Shown: positions 1-11,300 of the stretch, piece after piece | Layout: each line of letters opens with the position of its first letter | Numbering within the stretch: position 1 is the first letter of the stretch | Source: Tepidimonas alkaliphilus | GTDB lineage: Bacteria > Pseudomonadota > Gammaproteobacteria > Burkholderiales > Burkholderiaceae_C | Assembly: GCF_007556595.1 (NCBI RefSeq) | Contig: NZ_VJNB01000013.1 | Coordinates: 1-54,685, forward strand | Length of the DNA: 54,685 nucleotides | Reading direction: 5' to 3' | Made by a program: the position numbers and the translations under genes | The notes under the pieces: generated by a model | Seen by the model: only the letters and a program-made list of their open reading frames with translations | Database searches by the model: none | What the model was told of the DNA's origin: nothing

Positions 1-129
1 GCAGGGGGGGGCGGGGGGGGGTGAGACCGCTGGTTTCGGCGTCGGCGTGGTGGGCACAAGGGTATGCGCGCAGCCGGCCAGGCTGATCGCCGCGGTGGCC
101 AGCAGGGCCAGAAACCAAGATCGTGGCAT
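1..129 (-). CDS. N-terminal fragment of an outer-membrane lipoprotein (lytic transglycosylase candidate)
   Basis: Only the first 43 codons lie in the window; the gene runs off the left edge. The reading starts at the ATG whose complement is CAT at 127-129. It encodes a classic lipoprotein signal: MPRSW, a hydrophobic stretch, then the lipobox LAGC with the lipidated Cys at residue 20. A Pro/Thr/Ala-rich linker follows, coded partly by a long C-tract. In many Comamonadaceae the gene downstream of gloB on the same strand is an MltD-type membrane-bound lytic transglycosylase, and this start would fit that. No catalytic domain is visible, so the enzyme identity is inference from neighbourhood. 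The lipoprotein signal itself is clear. Confidence 0.6.
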   Translation of the reverse strand, partial: MPRSWFLALLATAAISLAGCAHTLVPTTPTPKPAVSPPPAPPC

Positions 130-175
130 GGAGAAAAATCAAACGAAACGGGTTAAGAACGCGATCTCCGCGCAG

Positions 176-982
176 CTAGCGCCAGCTGTCTTTCCAACGG
201 CGCAGCGCCGCGAAATGATCGACGTCGGTGAGCAAGGGGGCTAACCCCTGTTTTCGGAGCGCGGCGCGCACCGAGGGTTCCCGCGTGCGCAGGAACGGGT
301 TGACGGCGCGCTCGCGCGCCATGGTGGACGGCAGCGTCGGCTCGCCGCGCGCACGGCGCGCCTCGGCCTCGGCGCGCACGGCGGCAAGGTGCGGGTTGTC
401 CGGCTCCACCGCCGCGGCGAAGCGCAGGTTGGCCAGCGTGTACTCGTGCGCGCAGCAGACCTGCGTGTCGTGCGGTAGTGCCGCCAGCCGGTCGAGCGAG
501 GCCAGCATCTGCGCCGGCGTGCCCTCGAACAGGCGCCCGCAGCCGGCGGCGAACAGCGTGTCGCCGCAGAACAGCCAGCGCCGCGCGTCGTCCGCCGCCG
601 GCTCGTTGACGTAGGCCACGTGCCCGGCCGTGTGGCCCGGCACCGCCAGCACCCGCCAGCGCCGCCCGAGCAACTCCAGCGCGTCGCCGTCATCGACCGG
701 CTCGGTCTCGACCGGCAGCCGCTCGCGCCGCGGGCCGACCACGCGGCAGCCGCTGGCAGCCTGCAGCGCCGCCGCGCCGCCAGTGTGGTCGCCGTGGTGG
801 TGCGTGATCAGGATGCCTTCCAGCGCGAGCCCGCGTTCGGACAGCGCCTGTTGCACCACCGCAGCGTCGCCGGGATCGACGACCCACGCCCGCGCGCCGT
901 CGTGCAGCAGCCAGATGTAGTTGTCGGCCAGGGCCGGCAGCGGCTCGACCCGCAGCGCCGGCGCGCACGCTACCATCGTCAT
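176..982 (-). CDS. gloB: Hydroxyacylglutathione hydrolase (glyoxalase II)
   Basis: This is a 268-residue metallo-beta-lactamase-fold thioesterase. It hydrolyses S-D-lactoylglutathione to D-lactate and glutathione, the second step of methylglyoxal detoxification in the cytosol. The N-terminus reads ALADNYIWLL, typical of GloB. The binuclear metal motif THHHGDHTGG follows, then GHTAGHV, the FCGDTLF segment supplying the bridging Asp, and CAHEYT. The C-terminal glyoxalase II helical domain ends in FAALRRWKD. The length matches the family (about 250-265). The start could be the ATG at 980-982 or the one two codons later (974-976). The first choice abuts the divergent xerD start codon with no intergenic base. 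The gene lies just upstream of the lipoprotein fragment on the same strand. Confidence 0.93.
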   Translation of the reverse strand: MTMVACAPALRVEPLPALADNYIWLLHDGARAWVVDPGDAAVVQQALSERGLALEGILITHHHGDHTGGAAALQAASGCRVVGPRRERLPVETEPVDDGDALELLGRRWRVLAVPGHTAGHVAYVNEPAADDARRWLFCGDTLFAAGCGRLFEGTPAQMLASLDRLAALPHDTQVCCAHEYTLANLRFAAAVEPDNPHLAAVRAEAEARRARGEPTLPSTMARERAVNPFLRTREPSVRAALRKQGLAPLLTDVDHFAALRRWKDSWR

Positions 983-1891
983 ATGGCGATGATACCGGGC
1001 GACGAGGCGCTGGTGGACCGCTTTGCCGACGCGCTGTGGCTGGAGGAGGGGCTGGCGGAGCGCACGCTGGCGGCCTACCGCGGCGACCTGAAGGCGCTGG
1101 CGGGCTGGCTGGCGGCGCAGCGCGGGCGTGGCCTGCTGGCGGCGGAGGCGGCGGATTTGCACGCCTACCTGGCCGCGCGCCTGCCGGACAGCCGCGCCAC
1201 CAGCAGCAACCGGCGCCTGAGCGCCATGCGGCGCTTCTACCGCTGGGCGCTGCGCGAGCGGCTGATCGCGCGCGACCCCACGCTGCCGTTGCCGTCGGCG
1301 CGCACCCCGCTGCGCGTGCCCAAGACCCTGACCGAGGCGCAGGTGGAAGCGCTGCTGGCCGCGCCGGACGCCGGCACGGCACTCGGCCTGCGCGACCGCG
1401 CCATGCTGGAGCTGATGTACGCCAGCGGCCTGCGCGTCAGCGAGCTGGTGGGCCTGCGGCTGTTCGAGCTGAGCCTGCCGGATCAGGTGCTGCGCGTCAC
1501 CGGCAAGGGCGCCAAGGAGCGGCTGGTGCCGTTCGGCGACGTGGCGGCGGACTGGCTGCGCCGCTACCTGGCCGAGGCGCGCCCGGCGCTGCTGGCGGGC
1601 CGCGCCAGCGACGACCTGTTCGTCACCGAACGCAGCGGCGCGGCGATGACGCGCGTGATGTTCTGGAAGCTGGTCAAGCGCTACGCGGCGCAGGCCGGCA
1701 TCCGCGCGCCGCTGTCGCCGCACACGCTGCGGCATGCGTTTGCCACCCACCTGCTGAACCACGGCGCCGACCTGCGCGCGGTGCAGCTGCTGCTGGGCCA
1801 CGCCGACATCGGCACCACGACCATCTACACCCACGTGGCGCGCGAGCGGCTCAAGGCCCTGCACGCGCGCCACCACCCGCGCGGGGCGTGA
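983..1891 (+). CDS. xerD: Site-specific tyrosine recombinase XerD
   Basis: This 302-residue tyrosine recombinase acts with XerC at dif to resolve chromosome dimers at the septum. Residues 10-95 form the SAM-like core-binding domain (RTLAAYRGDL, SSNRRLSAMRRFYRWA). The catalytic domain contains every active-site residue: Arg151 in GLRVSEL, Lys175 in GKGAKER, His247 and Arg250 in HTLRHAFATH, His273 in LGHADI, and the nucleophile Tyr282 in TTIYTH. XerD rather than XerC is favoured by the ending HVARERLKALHARHHPRGA and by gene context. It is divergent from gloB with adjoining start codons. A second in-frame ATG at 989 is possible. Confidence 0.93.
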   Translation: MAMIPGDEALVDRFADALWLEEGLAERTLAAYRGDLKALAGWLAAQRGRGLLAAEAADLHAYLAARLPDSRATSSNRRLSAMRRFYRWALRERLIARDPTLPLPSARTPLRVPKTLTEAQVEALLAAPDAGTALGLRDRAMLELMYASGLRVSELVGLRLFELSLPDQVLRVTGKGAKERLVPFGDVAADWLRRYLAEARPALLAGRASDDLFVTERSGAAMTRVMFWKLVKRYAAQAGIRAPLSPHTLRHAFATHLLNHGADLRAVQLLLGHADIGTTTIYTHVARERLKALHARHHPRGA

Positions 1892-1945
1892 GGCGGCGCG
1901 GCCCCGCCGTGGCCCAACGTCGTTTGCGCCGCGGCCGGGCCGCCC

Positions 1946-4018
<2,073 letters not shown>

Positions 4019-4158
4019 GCGCCGATTGTAGGAGCTGGCTCGGGGCGCTTGGCGGAAATGCGCCGGGCGAGTGCGCCCGCCGTTTGGGCGTTACGGTCGG
4101 TTACAGACGTCACACCGCGGTGGCACCTGCAAGGCCCCAAGCGTGCTGCAATGCAGGC

Positions 4159-4560
4159 ATGAAAGCTCCAACCTCTTTGTTGAAGCGCGGGCTGGCTGCG
4201 CTAGGGTGCGTGATGGCCGCGGCCTCGGCCACGGCGGGCGACTTGGTCTGGTCGGTGGGCATCCACCAGCCGGGGGTGAGCGTTCAAGTCGGCAACGCGC
4301 GCCCGGTGGTGGTGACACCGCCCGTGGTGGTGACGCCGCCGGCGGTGGTGGTGCCGCCGGCGCCGGTGGTCTGGGGGGCGCCCCCGGTGGTGTGGGCGCC
4401 CGCAGCGCCGGTGGTGATTGTCAAAGAGCCGCGTCCGCGCAAGCCGCATCCGCATCACCGGCATCCCTATGCCTACGGTTGGGGGCCGGCAGGCTCCGCC
4501 GTCGTCTGGGGCGCCGCGCCGGGTTGGCACGGCCCGCGCGCTTGGCGTGACGACGACTAA
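4159..4560 (+). CDS. Small exported Val/Pro-rich protein of unknown function
   Basis: The gene encodes 133 residues. The N-terminus is a clear Sec signal (MKAPTSLLKRGLAALGC, then VMAAASATAG, with likely cleavage near residue 27). The mature protein is low complexity: repeats of VVVTPP/VVVPP/VVWGAPP, then a His/Pro/Arg-rich stretch around PHPHHRHPYAYGWGPAG, and a WRDDD end. Exported proteins of this look occur as hypothetical or DUF-type proteins in Comamonadaceae. The His-rich part could bind metal, but nothing proves it. It lies alone between divergent glnS and uppP. The start was chosen as the ATG that opens the signal peptide; the longer in-frame extension lacks a signal and is less likely. 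Confidence 0.72.
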   Translation: MKAPTSLLKRGLAALGCVMAAASATAGDLVWSVGIHQPGVSVQVGNARPVVVTPPVVVTPPAVVVPPAPVVWGAPPVVWAPAAPVVIVKEPRPRKPHPHHRHPYAYGWGPAGSAVVWGAAPGWHGPRAWRDDD

Positions 4561-4676
4561 GCGGTCAAGCAACCGCCCGCTGCCAGCGCGCAGCGCCGCG
4601 CAGGCCGCATCCGGTCGCCCGGAGTTGGCGCGTGCATGCCGGCTAAACTAAATCGGTGTCAAGCGACCTGCGCGTC

Positions 4677-5504
4677 ATGGATTTCCTTTTGCTGCTCAAA
4701 GCCGCCCTGATGGGGGTGGTGGAGGGCTTGACGGAATTTATTCCTGTTTCTTCGACGGGCCACCTGATCCTGGCGGCGGCGTTGCTAAACCTGCCAGATG
4801 AGCGCACCAAGGTGTTCGAGGTGGTGATCCAGACCGGCGCGATCTTGGCGGTCGTGGGGCTGTATTGGCAGCGGCTGCTGGCCACGCTGACCGGGTTGCC
4901 CACGCAGCGTCCGGCGCAGCGCTTCGCGGCCAACGTGCTGATTGGTTTTTTTCCGGCGGCGCTGGCGGGTTTTCTGTTCATCGGGCCGATCAAGGCGTAT
5001 CTCTTCAACGCCTGGGTGGTGGCGGCGGGCTTCGTCGCCGGCGGCGTGGTGATGCTGGCCGTGGAGGCGTGGCAGCGCCGCCGCTCGCCGCGGCTGGACG
5101 ACGTGGATGCGATCGGCTGGCGCGATGCGCTCGGCGTCGGGCTGATCCAGTGCCTGGCGCTGATCCCGGGGGTCAGCCGCTCCGGCGCCACCATCATCGG
5201 CGCGATGGCGCTGGGCTTCTCGCGCCGCGCCGCCACGGAGTTCAGCTTCTTTCTCGCGGTCCCGATGCTGTTCGGCGCCGCGGCCTACGATCTCTACAAG
5301 CACCGTGCGTTGCTGAGCGCCGCCGACGCGCCGTTCTTCGCGGTGGGGCTGGTGGTGTCGTTTGCCTCGGCATGGGTGTGCGTGAAGTGGCTGTTGCGCT
5401 ATGTATCCACTCACACCTTCGTGCCGTTCGCGTGGTACCGCATCGGCTTTGGCGCGTTGATCGCGCTCAGCGGCTGGCTAGGCTGGGTGGACTGGACGCC
5501 ATAA
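4677..5504 (+). CDS. uppP: Undecaprenyl-diphosphatase (bacitracin-resistance type)
   Basis: This 275-residue polytopic inner-membrane phosphatase converts undecaprenyl-PP to undecaprenyl-P. It recycles the lipid carrier for peptidoglycan and other surface polymers. Both signature motifs are present: [17 protein letters not shown] near the N-terminus, and [10 protein letters not shown] in the middle, which carries the catalytic Ser/Arg. The length equals the family norm. The start [13 protein letters not shown] at 4677 is preferred over an upstream GTG at 4656, because the protein conventionally begins directly at the first helix. The stop overlaps the 3' end of the convergent hydrolase gene by 38 bp. 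Confidence 0.95.
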   Translation: MDFLLLLKAALMGVVEGLTEFIPVSSTGHLILAAALLNLPDERTKVFEVVIQTGAILAVVGLYWQRLLATLTGLPTQRPAQRFAANVLIGFFPAALAGFLFIGPIKAYLFNAWVVAAGFVAGGVVMLAVEAWQRRRSPRLDDVDAIGWRDALGVGLIQCLALIPGVSRSGATIIGAMALGFSRRAATEFSFFLAVPMLFGAAAYDLYKHRALLSAADAPFFAVGLVVSFASAWVCVKWLLRYVSTHTFVPFAWYRIGFGALIALSGWLGWVDWTP

Positions 5505-6351
5505 AATTCCGCAGTGCGCGGTCGATCGCCTCGGCGGTGGCCTGCGGCAGCTCCATCGGGAACAGGTGCGTGCCGGGCAGGAACTGCAGCCGCGGCGACG
5601 GCGTGCGGCCGCACAGCTTGTGCGTCAGCGTCAGGCCCACGCGGCGCATCTCCTCCGACTCGGTGCCGCCGATGAAGGCCACCGGGCAGCGCAGCGGGTG
5701 ACGGCGCAGCAGCCGATCCAGGTGGTGCGGCAGGGTGTTGTAGATGGCGGTCTCGACGTCGCGGTCGAAGCTGAGCACCCGCTGCACGCTGCCATCCGGG
5801 CCGACCTCGTCGTGGGTGCCGTGGGCGACGTAGTCCTGCAGCACGCGCGGATCCCAGCGCGCGAACGCCCGCTTGTGGCGGAAGTGCTCCAGCGCCTCGG
5901 CGGCGCTGGCCCAGCGGTTGCGCCGCTTGCGGCTGATGCGCCCGGGCGAGACGGCGCCGATCAGCCGCGTGTGCTTGGCGGCGGCCAGCGCGCGCGCCTT
6001 CCAGCCGCCCAGCACCGGAGAGTCCAGCATTACCACGCCGCGCACCGGCGTGCCGCCCAGCTGCGGGTGCAGCGCCGCGGTCATCAGGCTGAGGAACCCG
6101 CCGAGCGAATGCCCGACGAGGAACAGCGGCTCGCCCTGGGGTTGCACCTGCTGCGTCACGAAGTCGGCCAGCTGGCGCACCAGGTGCGGCCAGTTGCTGG
6201 TGACCGGGTAGCGCGGGTCGTGGCCGAACTTCTCCAGCGCCTCGACGCGCCAGCCGCGCGCGCGCAGCGCCTCGAACAGCACGCGGTAGGTGCCGGACGG
6301 AAAGCTGTTGGCGTGCGAGAAGACGATGAGGGGCGTTGTGGCGGGAATCAT
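5467..6351 (-). CDS. Alpha/beta-fold hydrolase
   Basis: This 294-residue protein has the alpha/beta-hydrolase fold. The oxyanion strand reads [15 protein letters not shown]. The nucleophile elbow is GHSLGG, with the catalytic Ser in its centre. A late acid strand [12 protein letters not shown] follows, and the catalytic His is probably in [10 protein letters not shown] near the C-terminus. The closest broad type is the serine lipase/esterase group annotated as alpha/beta hydrolase in Burkholderiales; the substrate is unknown. An upstream in-frame ATG at 6405 would add 18 Pro/Arg-rich residues and is less likely. Just upstream is an 18-bp perfect palindrome (6418-6435) that may be an operator for this gene. 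The 3' end overlaps uppP convergently. Confidence 0.85.
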   Translation of the reverse strand: MIPATTPLIVFSHANSFPSGTYRVLFEALRARGWRVEALEKFGHDPRYPVTSNWPHLVRQLADFVTQQVQPQGEPLFLVGHSLGGFLSLMTAALHPQLGGTPVRGVVMLDSPVLGGWKARALAAAKHTRLIGAVSPGRISRKRRNRWASAAEALEHFRHKRAFARWDPRVLQDYVAHGTHDEVGPDGSVQRVLSFDRDVETAIYNTLPHHLDRLLRRHPLRCPVAFIGGTESEEMRRVGLTLTHKLCGRTPSPRLQFLPGTHLFPMELPQATAEAIDRALRNFMASSPPSLASR

Positions 6352-6417
6352 CGGTGGCAGGCAGCGCAGCCGTGGCTGGGGCAACGGGCGCCGTGTGGGT
6401 GGCATGGCCAACTCACC

Positions 6418-6435
6418 AGCGAACGATCGTTCGCT
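6418..6435. promoter_or_regulatory. 18-bp perfect palindrome, TetR-type operator candidate
   Basis: The sequence AGCGAACGATCGTTCGCT is a perfect palindrome. It lies between the recD stop and the start of the hydrolase gene on the minus strand, about 67 bp upstream of the hydrolase ATG. Palindromes of the form GAACGATCGTTC are typical of TetR/AcrR-family repressor sites. There is no T-run, so it is not a terminator. No TetR gene lies in the window, so any regulator would act in trans. Confidence 0.5.
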
Positions 6436-6446
6436 TATTCTGCCGC

Positions 6447-8375
6447 TTATGGTAGCGCCCGACGTAGCGCGTCGCGCAGGGCGCTGTCGCGTTCGGTGCG
6501 CCGCCGCAGCGCCGCGCGCAGCGTCGCCTCGCCGCCCGGCAGCACGAGCGTGAGCCGCTCGCGCGCGCGCGTCAGGCCGGTGTAGAGCAGCTCCCGCGTC
6601 AGGATGGGGCTGTCGGCCTCCGGCGGCAGCACCAGCACCACGTGGTGGAATTCGCTGCCCTGCGCCTTGTGCACCGTCAGCGCCCAGGCGCTCGCGGTGT
6701 CGGCGAGTTGCCCGGCGGCAACCCACTGCACGCCGCCCGGCCGCTGCGGCGACGGCAGCGCCAGGCGCCAGCGGCGCGTGCCATCGGCGTGCGGCCGCGC
6801 CAGCAGCAGGCCCAGGTCCCCGTTCATGACGCCCAGGCGCGGCTGGTTGCGCGTGACCAGCCACGGCTGGCCGCTGCAGCCATAGGGGCCGACGGGGGCG
6901 TGCGGGGCCAGGCGCGCGGCCTCCGCCTGCAGGCGCGCGTCCAGCCCCTCCACGCCCCACGGCCCGCGCCGCAGCGCCGCCAGCACCTGCAGCCGCGCCT
7001 GGCCCTGCAGCAGGCCGGCGGCCCAGGCGTCGGGGTCGCCGTCCGCCGGCGGCTGCGCCGCCGCCTGCAGCCATGGGGCCACCGCTGCGCGCCAAGTGTC
7101 CAGCCAGCCATCGGCGGCCTGCGCGCCGAGGTGGACGCCGACGCCCTCGCCGGGGTCGCGCAGCAGCGCCTGCACGGCGTCCTCGTCGCCGTCGCGCACG
7201 GCGGCGGCCCAGCGGCCGATGGCGCCGCCGGCGTCGAAGCGGTGGCTGCGGCGCAGCATCGCCACCGCCTGGTCCAGCGCGTCGCCGCCGGCGTCGATCC
7301 ATTCGGTCGGCGGGGCCTGCCCGGTGGTGGCGGTGAGCCACGCGCCCGTTTCGGGGCGCCAGCGGCCCTCGCGCGCGTGCGCGCACAGCTCTGCCAGCAC
7401 CGCGCCGGCCTGCACCGAGGCGAGCTGGTCACGGTCGCCGAGCAGGACCAGCCGCGCCTGCGGCGGCAGCGCGCGCAGCAGCGCGTGCAGCAGCTCCAGA
7501 TCGACCATCGACGCCTCATCGACCACCAGCGCGTCCAGCGGCAGCGGCTGGCGCTCGTCGTGGCGCGCGCCGCTGCCGTCGGGCCGCTGGCCCAGCAGCG
7601 CGTGCACGGTGACGGCGCGGCGTGGCAGGTGCGGCTGCAGCGTCGCCCACGGCAGCGGCAGCGCCCGGGTGGCGAGCTGTCGCCAGGCGTCGGCCAGCGC
7701 GGCGCTCAGGCGCGCGGCGGCCTTGCCGGTGGGGGCCGCCAGGCCCACGGCCAGCCGCACGCCGCCGCCTTGCAGCGCCAGCCCCTGCAGCAGCGCCAGC
7801 AGCCGCGCGACGGTGGTGGTCTTGCCGGTGCCGGGGCCGCCGGTGATGACCGCCAGCCGCTGCCGCAGCGCCAGCGCGCAGGCCAGCCGCTGCGCATCCG
7901 GCTCGGTGGGCGGCGGGCCGAACAGCGCCTCGATCCACGGCCGCACGGCGTCGGGGGCGGGCGCGTCGGCGGCGGTCAGCCGCTGCGCCAGCGCCTGCGC
8001 CACCTCACGCTCGCGGCGGAAGTGGCGGCCCAGGTAGAGCACGCCGCCGCTGGCCACGACCGGGGTCAGCGGCGCGCCCGCGCCGACCCAGCCGGGGCCG
8101 CTCAGCACCGCCGGCCCGTCGGCGTGCAGGCGCTGCAGCAGCCAGCGCGCGCAGGGGCCGCTGGCGTCGTCCGCACGGGCTTCGGCCCAGCGCCAGGCGA
8201 CGTGACCGTCGGCGGCGCGGCGCATCAGCAGCGCGGTGGCCAGCAGCGCCTCCAGGCTTGCCTGCGGGCACAGCGCGGCGGCCTGGCGTGCCAGCGTCGC
8301 CTCCGCCGGGCGCAGCTCGCCGGCCTGCAGGCCGCGCTGCAGCCAGGCTTCCAGATCGGGGTGGGGCGTGGTCAT
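6447..8375 (-). CDS. recD: Exodeoxyribonuclease V subunit alpha (RecD helicase)
   Basis: RecD is the fast 5'-3' SF1B helicase subunit of the RecBCD complex, which processes double-strand breaks and degrades linear DNA. The protein has 642 residues (E. coli RecD is 608). The N-terminal domain interacting with RecBC is followed by Walker A GGPGTGKTTT at 179-188. Then come DALVVDEASMVDLELL (Walker B/DEAS), LVLLGDRDQLASV, and the C-terminal helicase motif ALTVHKAQGSEF. It ends TERDSALRDALRRALP. Its ATG overlaps the recB stop as ATGA, indicating translational coupling. It is the last gene of the recC-recB-recD operon. Confidence 0.94.
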   Translation of the reverse strand: MTTPHPDLEAWLQRGLQAGELRPAEATLARQAAALCPQASLEALLATALLMRRAADGHVAWRWAEARADDASGPCARWLLQRLHADGPAVLSGPGWVGAGAPLTPVVASGGVLYLGRHFRREREVAQALAQRLTAADAPAPDAVRPWIEALFGPPPTEPDAQRLACALALRQRLAVITGGPGTGKTTTVARLLALLQGLALQGGGVRLAVGLAAPTGKAAARLSAALADAWRQLATRALPLPWATLQPHLPRRAVTVHALLGQRPDGSGARHDERQPLPLDALVVDEASMVDLELLHALLRALPPQARLVLLGDRDQLASVQAGAVLAELCAHAREGRWRPETGAWLTATTGQAPPTEWIDAGGDALDQAVAMLRRSHRFDAGGAIGRWAAAVRDGDEDAVQALLRDPGEGVGVHLGAQAADGWLDTWRAAVAPWLQAAAQPPADGDPDAWAAGLLQGQARLQVLAALRRGPWGVEGLDARLQAEAARLAPHAPVGPYGCSGQPWLVTRNQPRLGVMNGDLGLLLARPHADGTRRWRLALPSPQRPGGVQWVAAGQLADTASAWALTVHKAQGSEFHHVVLVLPPEADSPILTRELLYTGLTRARERLTLVLPGGEATLRAALRRRTERDSALRDALRRALP

Positions 8376-11300
8376 GCCGTCACCTCCGCGCCCGTGAACA
8401 GGGCCTCGAGCCGCCGCACCAGCGGCCACGGTTCGGCCAGATGCCAGACGCCGGCGCCGGGGGCGGCCACGCCGCGCCAGAACACGCACAGCGCCCCGCC
8501 CAGATGCCGCGCCGGCTCGTAGCGCCGCCCCAGCCGCTGCGCCAGCCAGCGGTGCAGCGCCAGCAGATAGAGCGCCGCCTGCGCGTCGTAGCGCTGGCGC
8601 AGCACCTCGGCCTGCACCGCCGCGGCGTGGTAGGCGGCGTCGTCGGGCCCGAGCGCGTTGGACTTGTGGTCCAACACCCAGTAGCGCCCGTCGTGTTCGA
8701 ACACCAGGTCCATGAAGCCTTTGAGCATCCCGTGCAGCGTGACGGCGGCGAGCGCCGGGCGCGGCTGGCCCGGCGCGACGCAGGCGAGCAGCAGGCGGTC
8801 GAGCGCGCGCGCCTCGGCGGCGGCGTCGATGCGCAGCCAGAACGGCACCTCCGGCTCGGCGTGCGTGAGGTCGCGCAGCCGCACGCCCGGGCTGCCGGGC
8901 AAGGTCAGCGCGGCGTCGCCGATCGCGTGCGCCCATTGGGCCAGATCCTCGGCGTCGGCCGGCAGGCGCTCCGCCGCCCAGCCGAGCCCCTGCAGCGTGC
9001 GCTGCGCCAGCGGCTGCAGGGCATCCGGGGCGCCCGCGGGCCAGCCGTGGCGGTGGCAGGCTTCCAGCAGCGCGTGCAACGCCACGCCGGGCTGCGCGCC
9101 GCGCGGCCAGCGGTGCCACGGTGCGGCGGTGGGGGCCTCACCGGGGCCGGCGATCTCAGGGCCGGTTCCGCCGGGATCGTCGTCGCCGACGTGCGCCTCG
9201 GTGGCGGCGTCGGCGCTGGCCGGGGCGTCGTGCGCAGCGCGCGCCAGCGCGCTGTAGCTGGCGATCCACCACGGCGGGCCCCCGCGCGGGCGCGCCACGT
9301 GCGCCCGGACGGCGGGGCGTGCAGGCGCCGCGGCGTGGGGGATGGCGCGGTCGGCTGGGGCCGCCTCGTCGTCGGGCAGCCGGGTGCAGGCGACCGTGCC
9401 GCCGCTGGCCTGCGCCAGCGCCTGCAGCCGCTCTGGCATCTGCTCGGCCAGCGTGGCGGCATCCGCCCCCTGCAGCCCGAGCAGGCGCGCCAGCGCGCTG
9501 GAGGCCAGGCCCGGCTCCAGCGCCACGCCGACCCAGGTCAGGTGCACCGCGCGTGTCAGCGCGACGTAGAGCTTGCGCGTGTCTTCCAGCAGGCGTTCGC
9601 GCTCGGCGCGCTCGAGCGCCCGCAGCCATGGCTCGCCTTCGTCGGGCAGCGTCACGTGCGCGCGGCCCGCGTCGTCGTGCCAGCGCAGCACGTCTGGAGG
9701 GTTGCGCTTGTCGGTCAGCGGGCGCGCGCGCCCGGCAAACGGCAGCAGCACGAGCGGAAACTGCAGCCCCTTGGCCTTGTGCACGGTGATGACGGGGATG
9801 GCCTGCGGCGTGCCGTCGAGGCGGCGCTCCACGCCGGTCAGCGTCGGGTCGTCGCCGGCGGAGGAGGGGGTGGCGCCTTCCTGCCGCGCCAGGCGCAGCA
9901 GCGCCAGCGTCGCTTCCACCCCGCCGCGGCCGCGCTGGCGCGCGGCCTGCTGCAGCCATTCGGCCATGTGCAGCAGATCCGCCAGCGCCCGCGCGCCGGG
10001 GCTCGGGTGGTCGGCGGGGCGAGCCAGCAGCCGCGCGGCGACGCCGAAGTCGTGCATCAGCGCGCGCACCGCGGCCAGCACGCCGTGGCGCTGCCACAGC
10101 GCGTGGTAGCGCGCAAAGCGCGAAAGCGTCGCGTCCCAGGCGTCCTCGTCGTGCAGCAGCGCGGCCAGTGCCGCCGCATCCAGCCCCAGGGCCGGCGTCA
10201 GCAGCGCGTGGGCGAGGGCGTCGCGGTCGTGCGGGTGGGCGCAGGCGTGCAGCCACGCCTGCAGGTCGTCGGCCTCGGGGCCGTCCCACACCGAGGTCTT
10301 CTCGGACCGGTAGGCGCTGGCGAGTCCATGCCGGCGCAGCGCGCGCGCGATCGCCTGCGCCTCCTGGCCGTCGTTGACGAGGATGGCCAGGTCCTGCGGC
10401 TGCAGCGGGCGCAGCCGCCCGTCGCGCTCGAAGCCGCAGCGCCCCGCCGCCGAGCCCTTGAGCCAACGCGCCACCGTGGCCGCGCAGGCGGCGGCGAGCC
10501 GCTCCCGCACGTCGTCGCGCGTGAGCTTCTCCGTCTCGGGCCGCCACAGCGCGAAGGTCAGCGCCGCGCCGCTTGCGTCATCGTCGTCGCGCCAGCGCTC
10601 GGGCTGGCCGTGCGGTTGCGCCGGCAGGAACGGCACCGGCTGCACGCCAGCGCGCGCAAAGCCGAACGCCCCGTCCGGCAGCGTGCGCTCGGCGTGGCTG
10701 AACAGGGCGTTGACCGCCTGCACCATCGCCGTGCTGCTGCGGTGGTTGACCGCCAGCGACCAGATGCGCCCGGCGCAGGCGGCGCGCGCCTGCAGGTAGC
10801 TGTGGATGTCGGCGTGGCGGAAGGCGTAGATGGCCTGCTTGGGGTCGCCGATCAGCAGCAGCGCGGTGCCGGGGGGGGGCTGCTCGGGCCGGTAGATGGC
10901 CTGCAGGATGCGCCACTGGCGCGGGTCGGTGTCCTGGAATTCATCGACCAGTGCCACCGGCTGCTGCTGGCGCAGGCGCTGGGCGAGCGCCGCACCCTGC
11001 GGGCCGGCGAGTGCCTCGTCCACGCGGCGCAGCATCTCGTCGAAGGTGAGCTGCTCGGCGGTGCGCAGCTGCGCGCGCATGCGCTGCGCCACCCACACCG
11101 CGGCGTGGCGCGTCAGCGCCCCGTGCGCGCCGGGCAGGGCGGCCAGGCGCGCCTCCAGTTCCGGCAGCTCGCGCAGCAGCGGCAGTGTCTCGACCTCGGA
11201 GGGGAGGGGGCCGCCCTTGGTGCGCAGGTGCTCGAGCGTGAACTTGGCGATCGCCTTCTCCGTCAGAGGGCATTTCGCATCGAGCGGGTCAGCGGCCCAG

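Noticed and set aside
176-1876. Extended reading frame of gloB to 566 residues
   Set aside because: The extra part is antisense to xerD; glyoxalase II begins at or near position 982.
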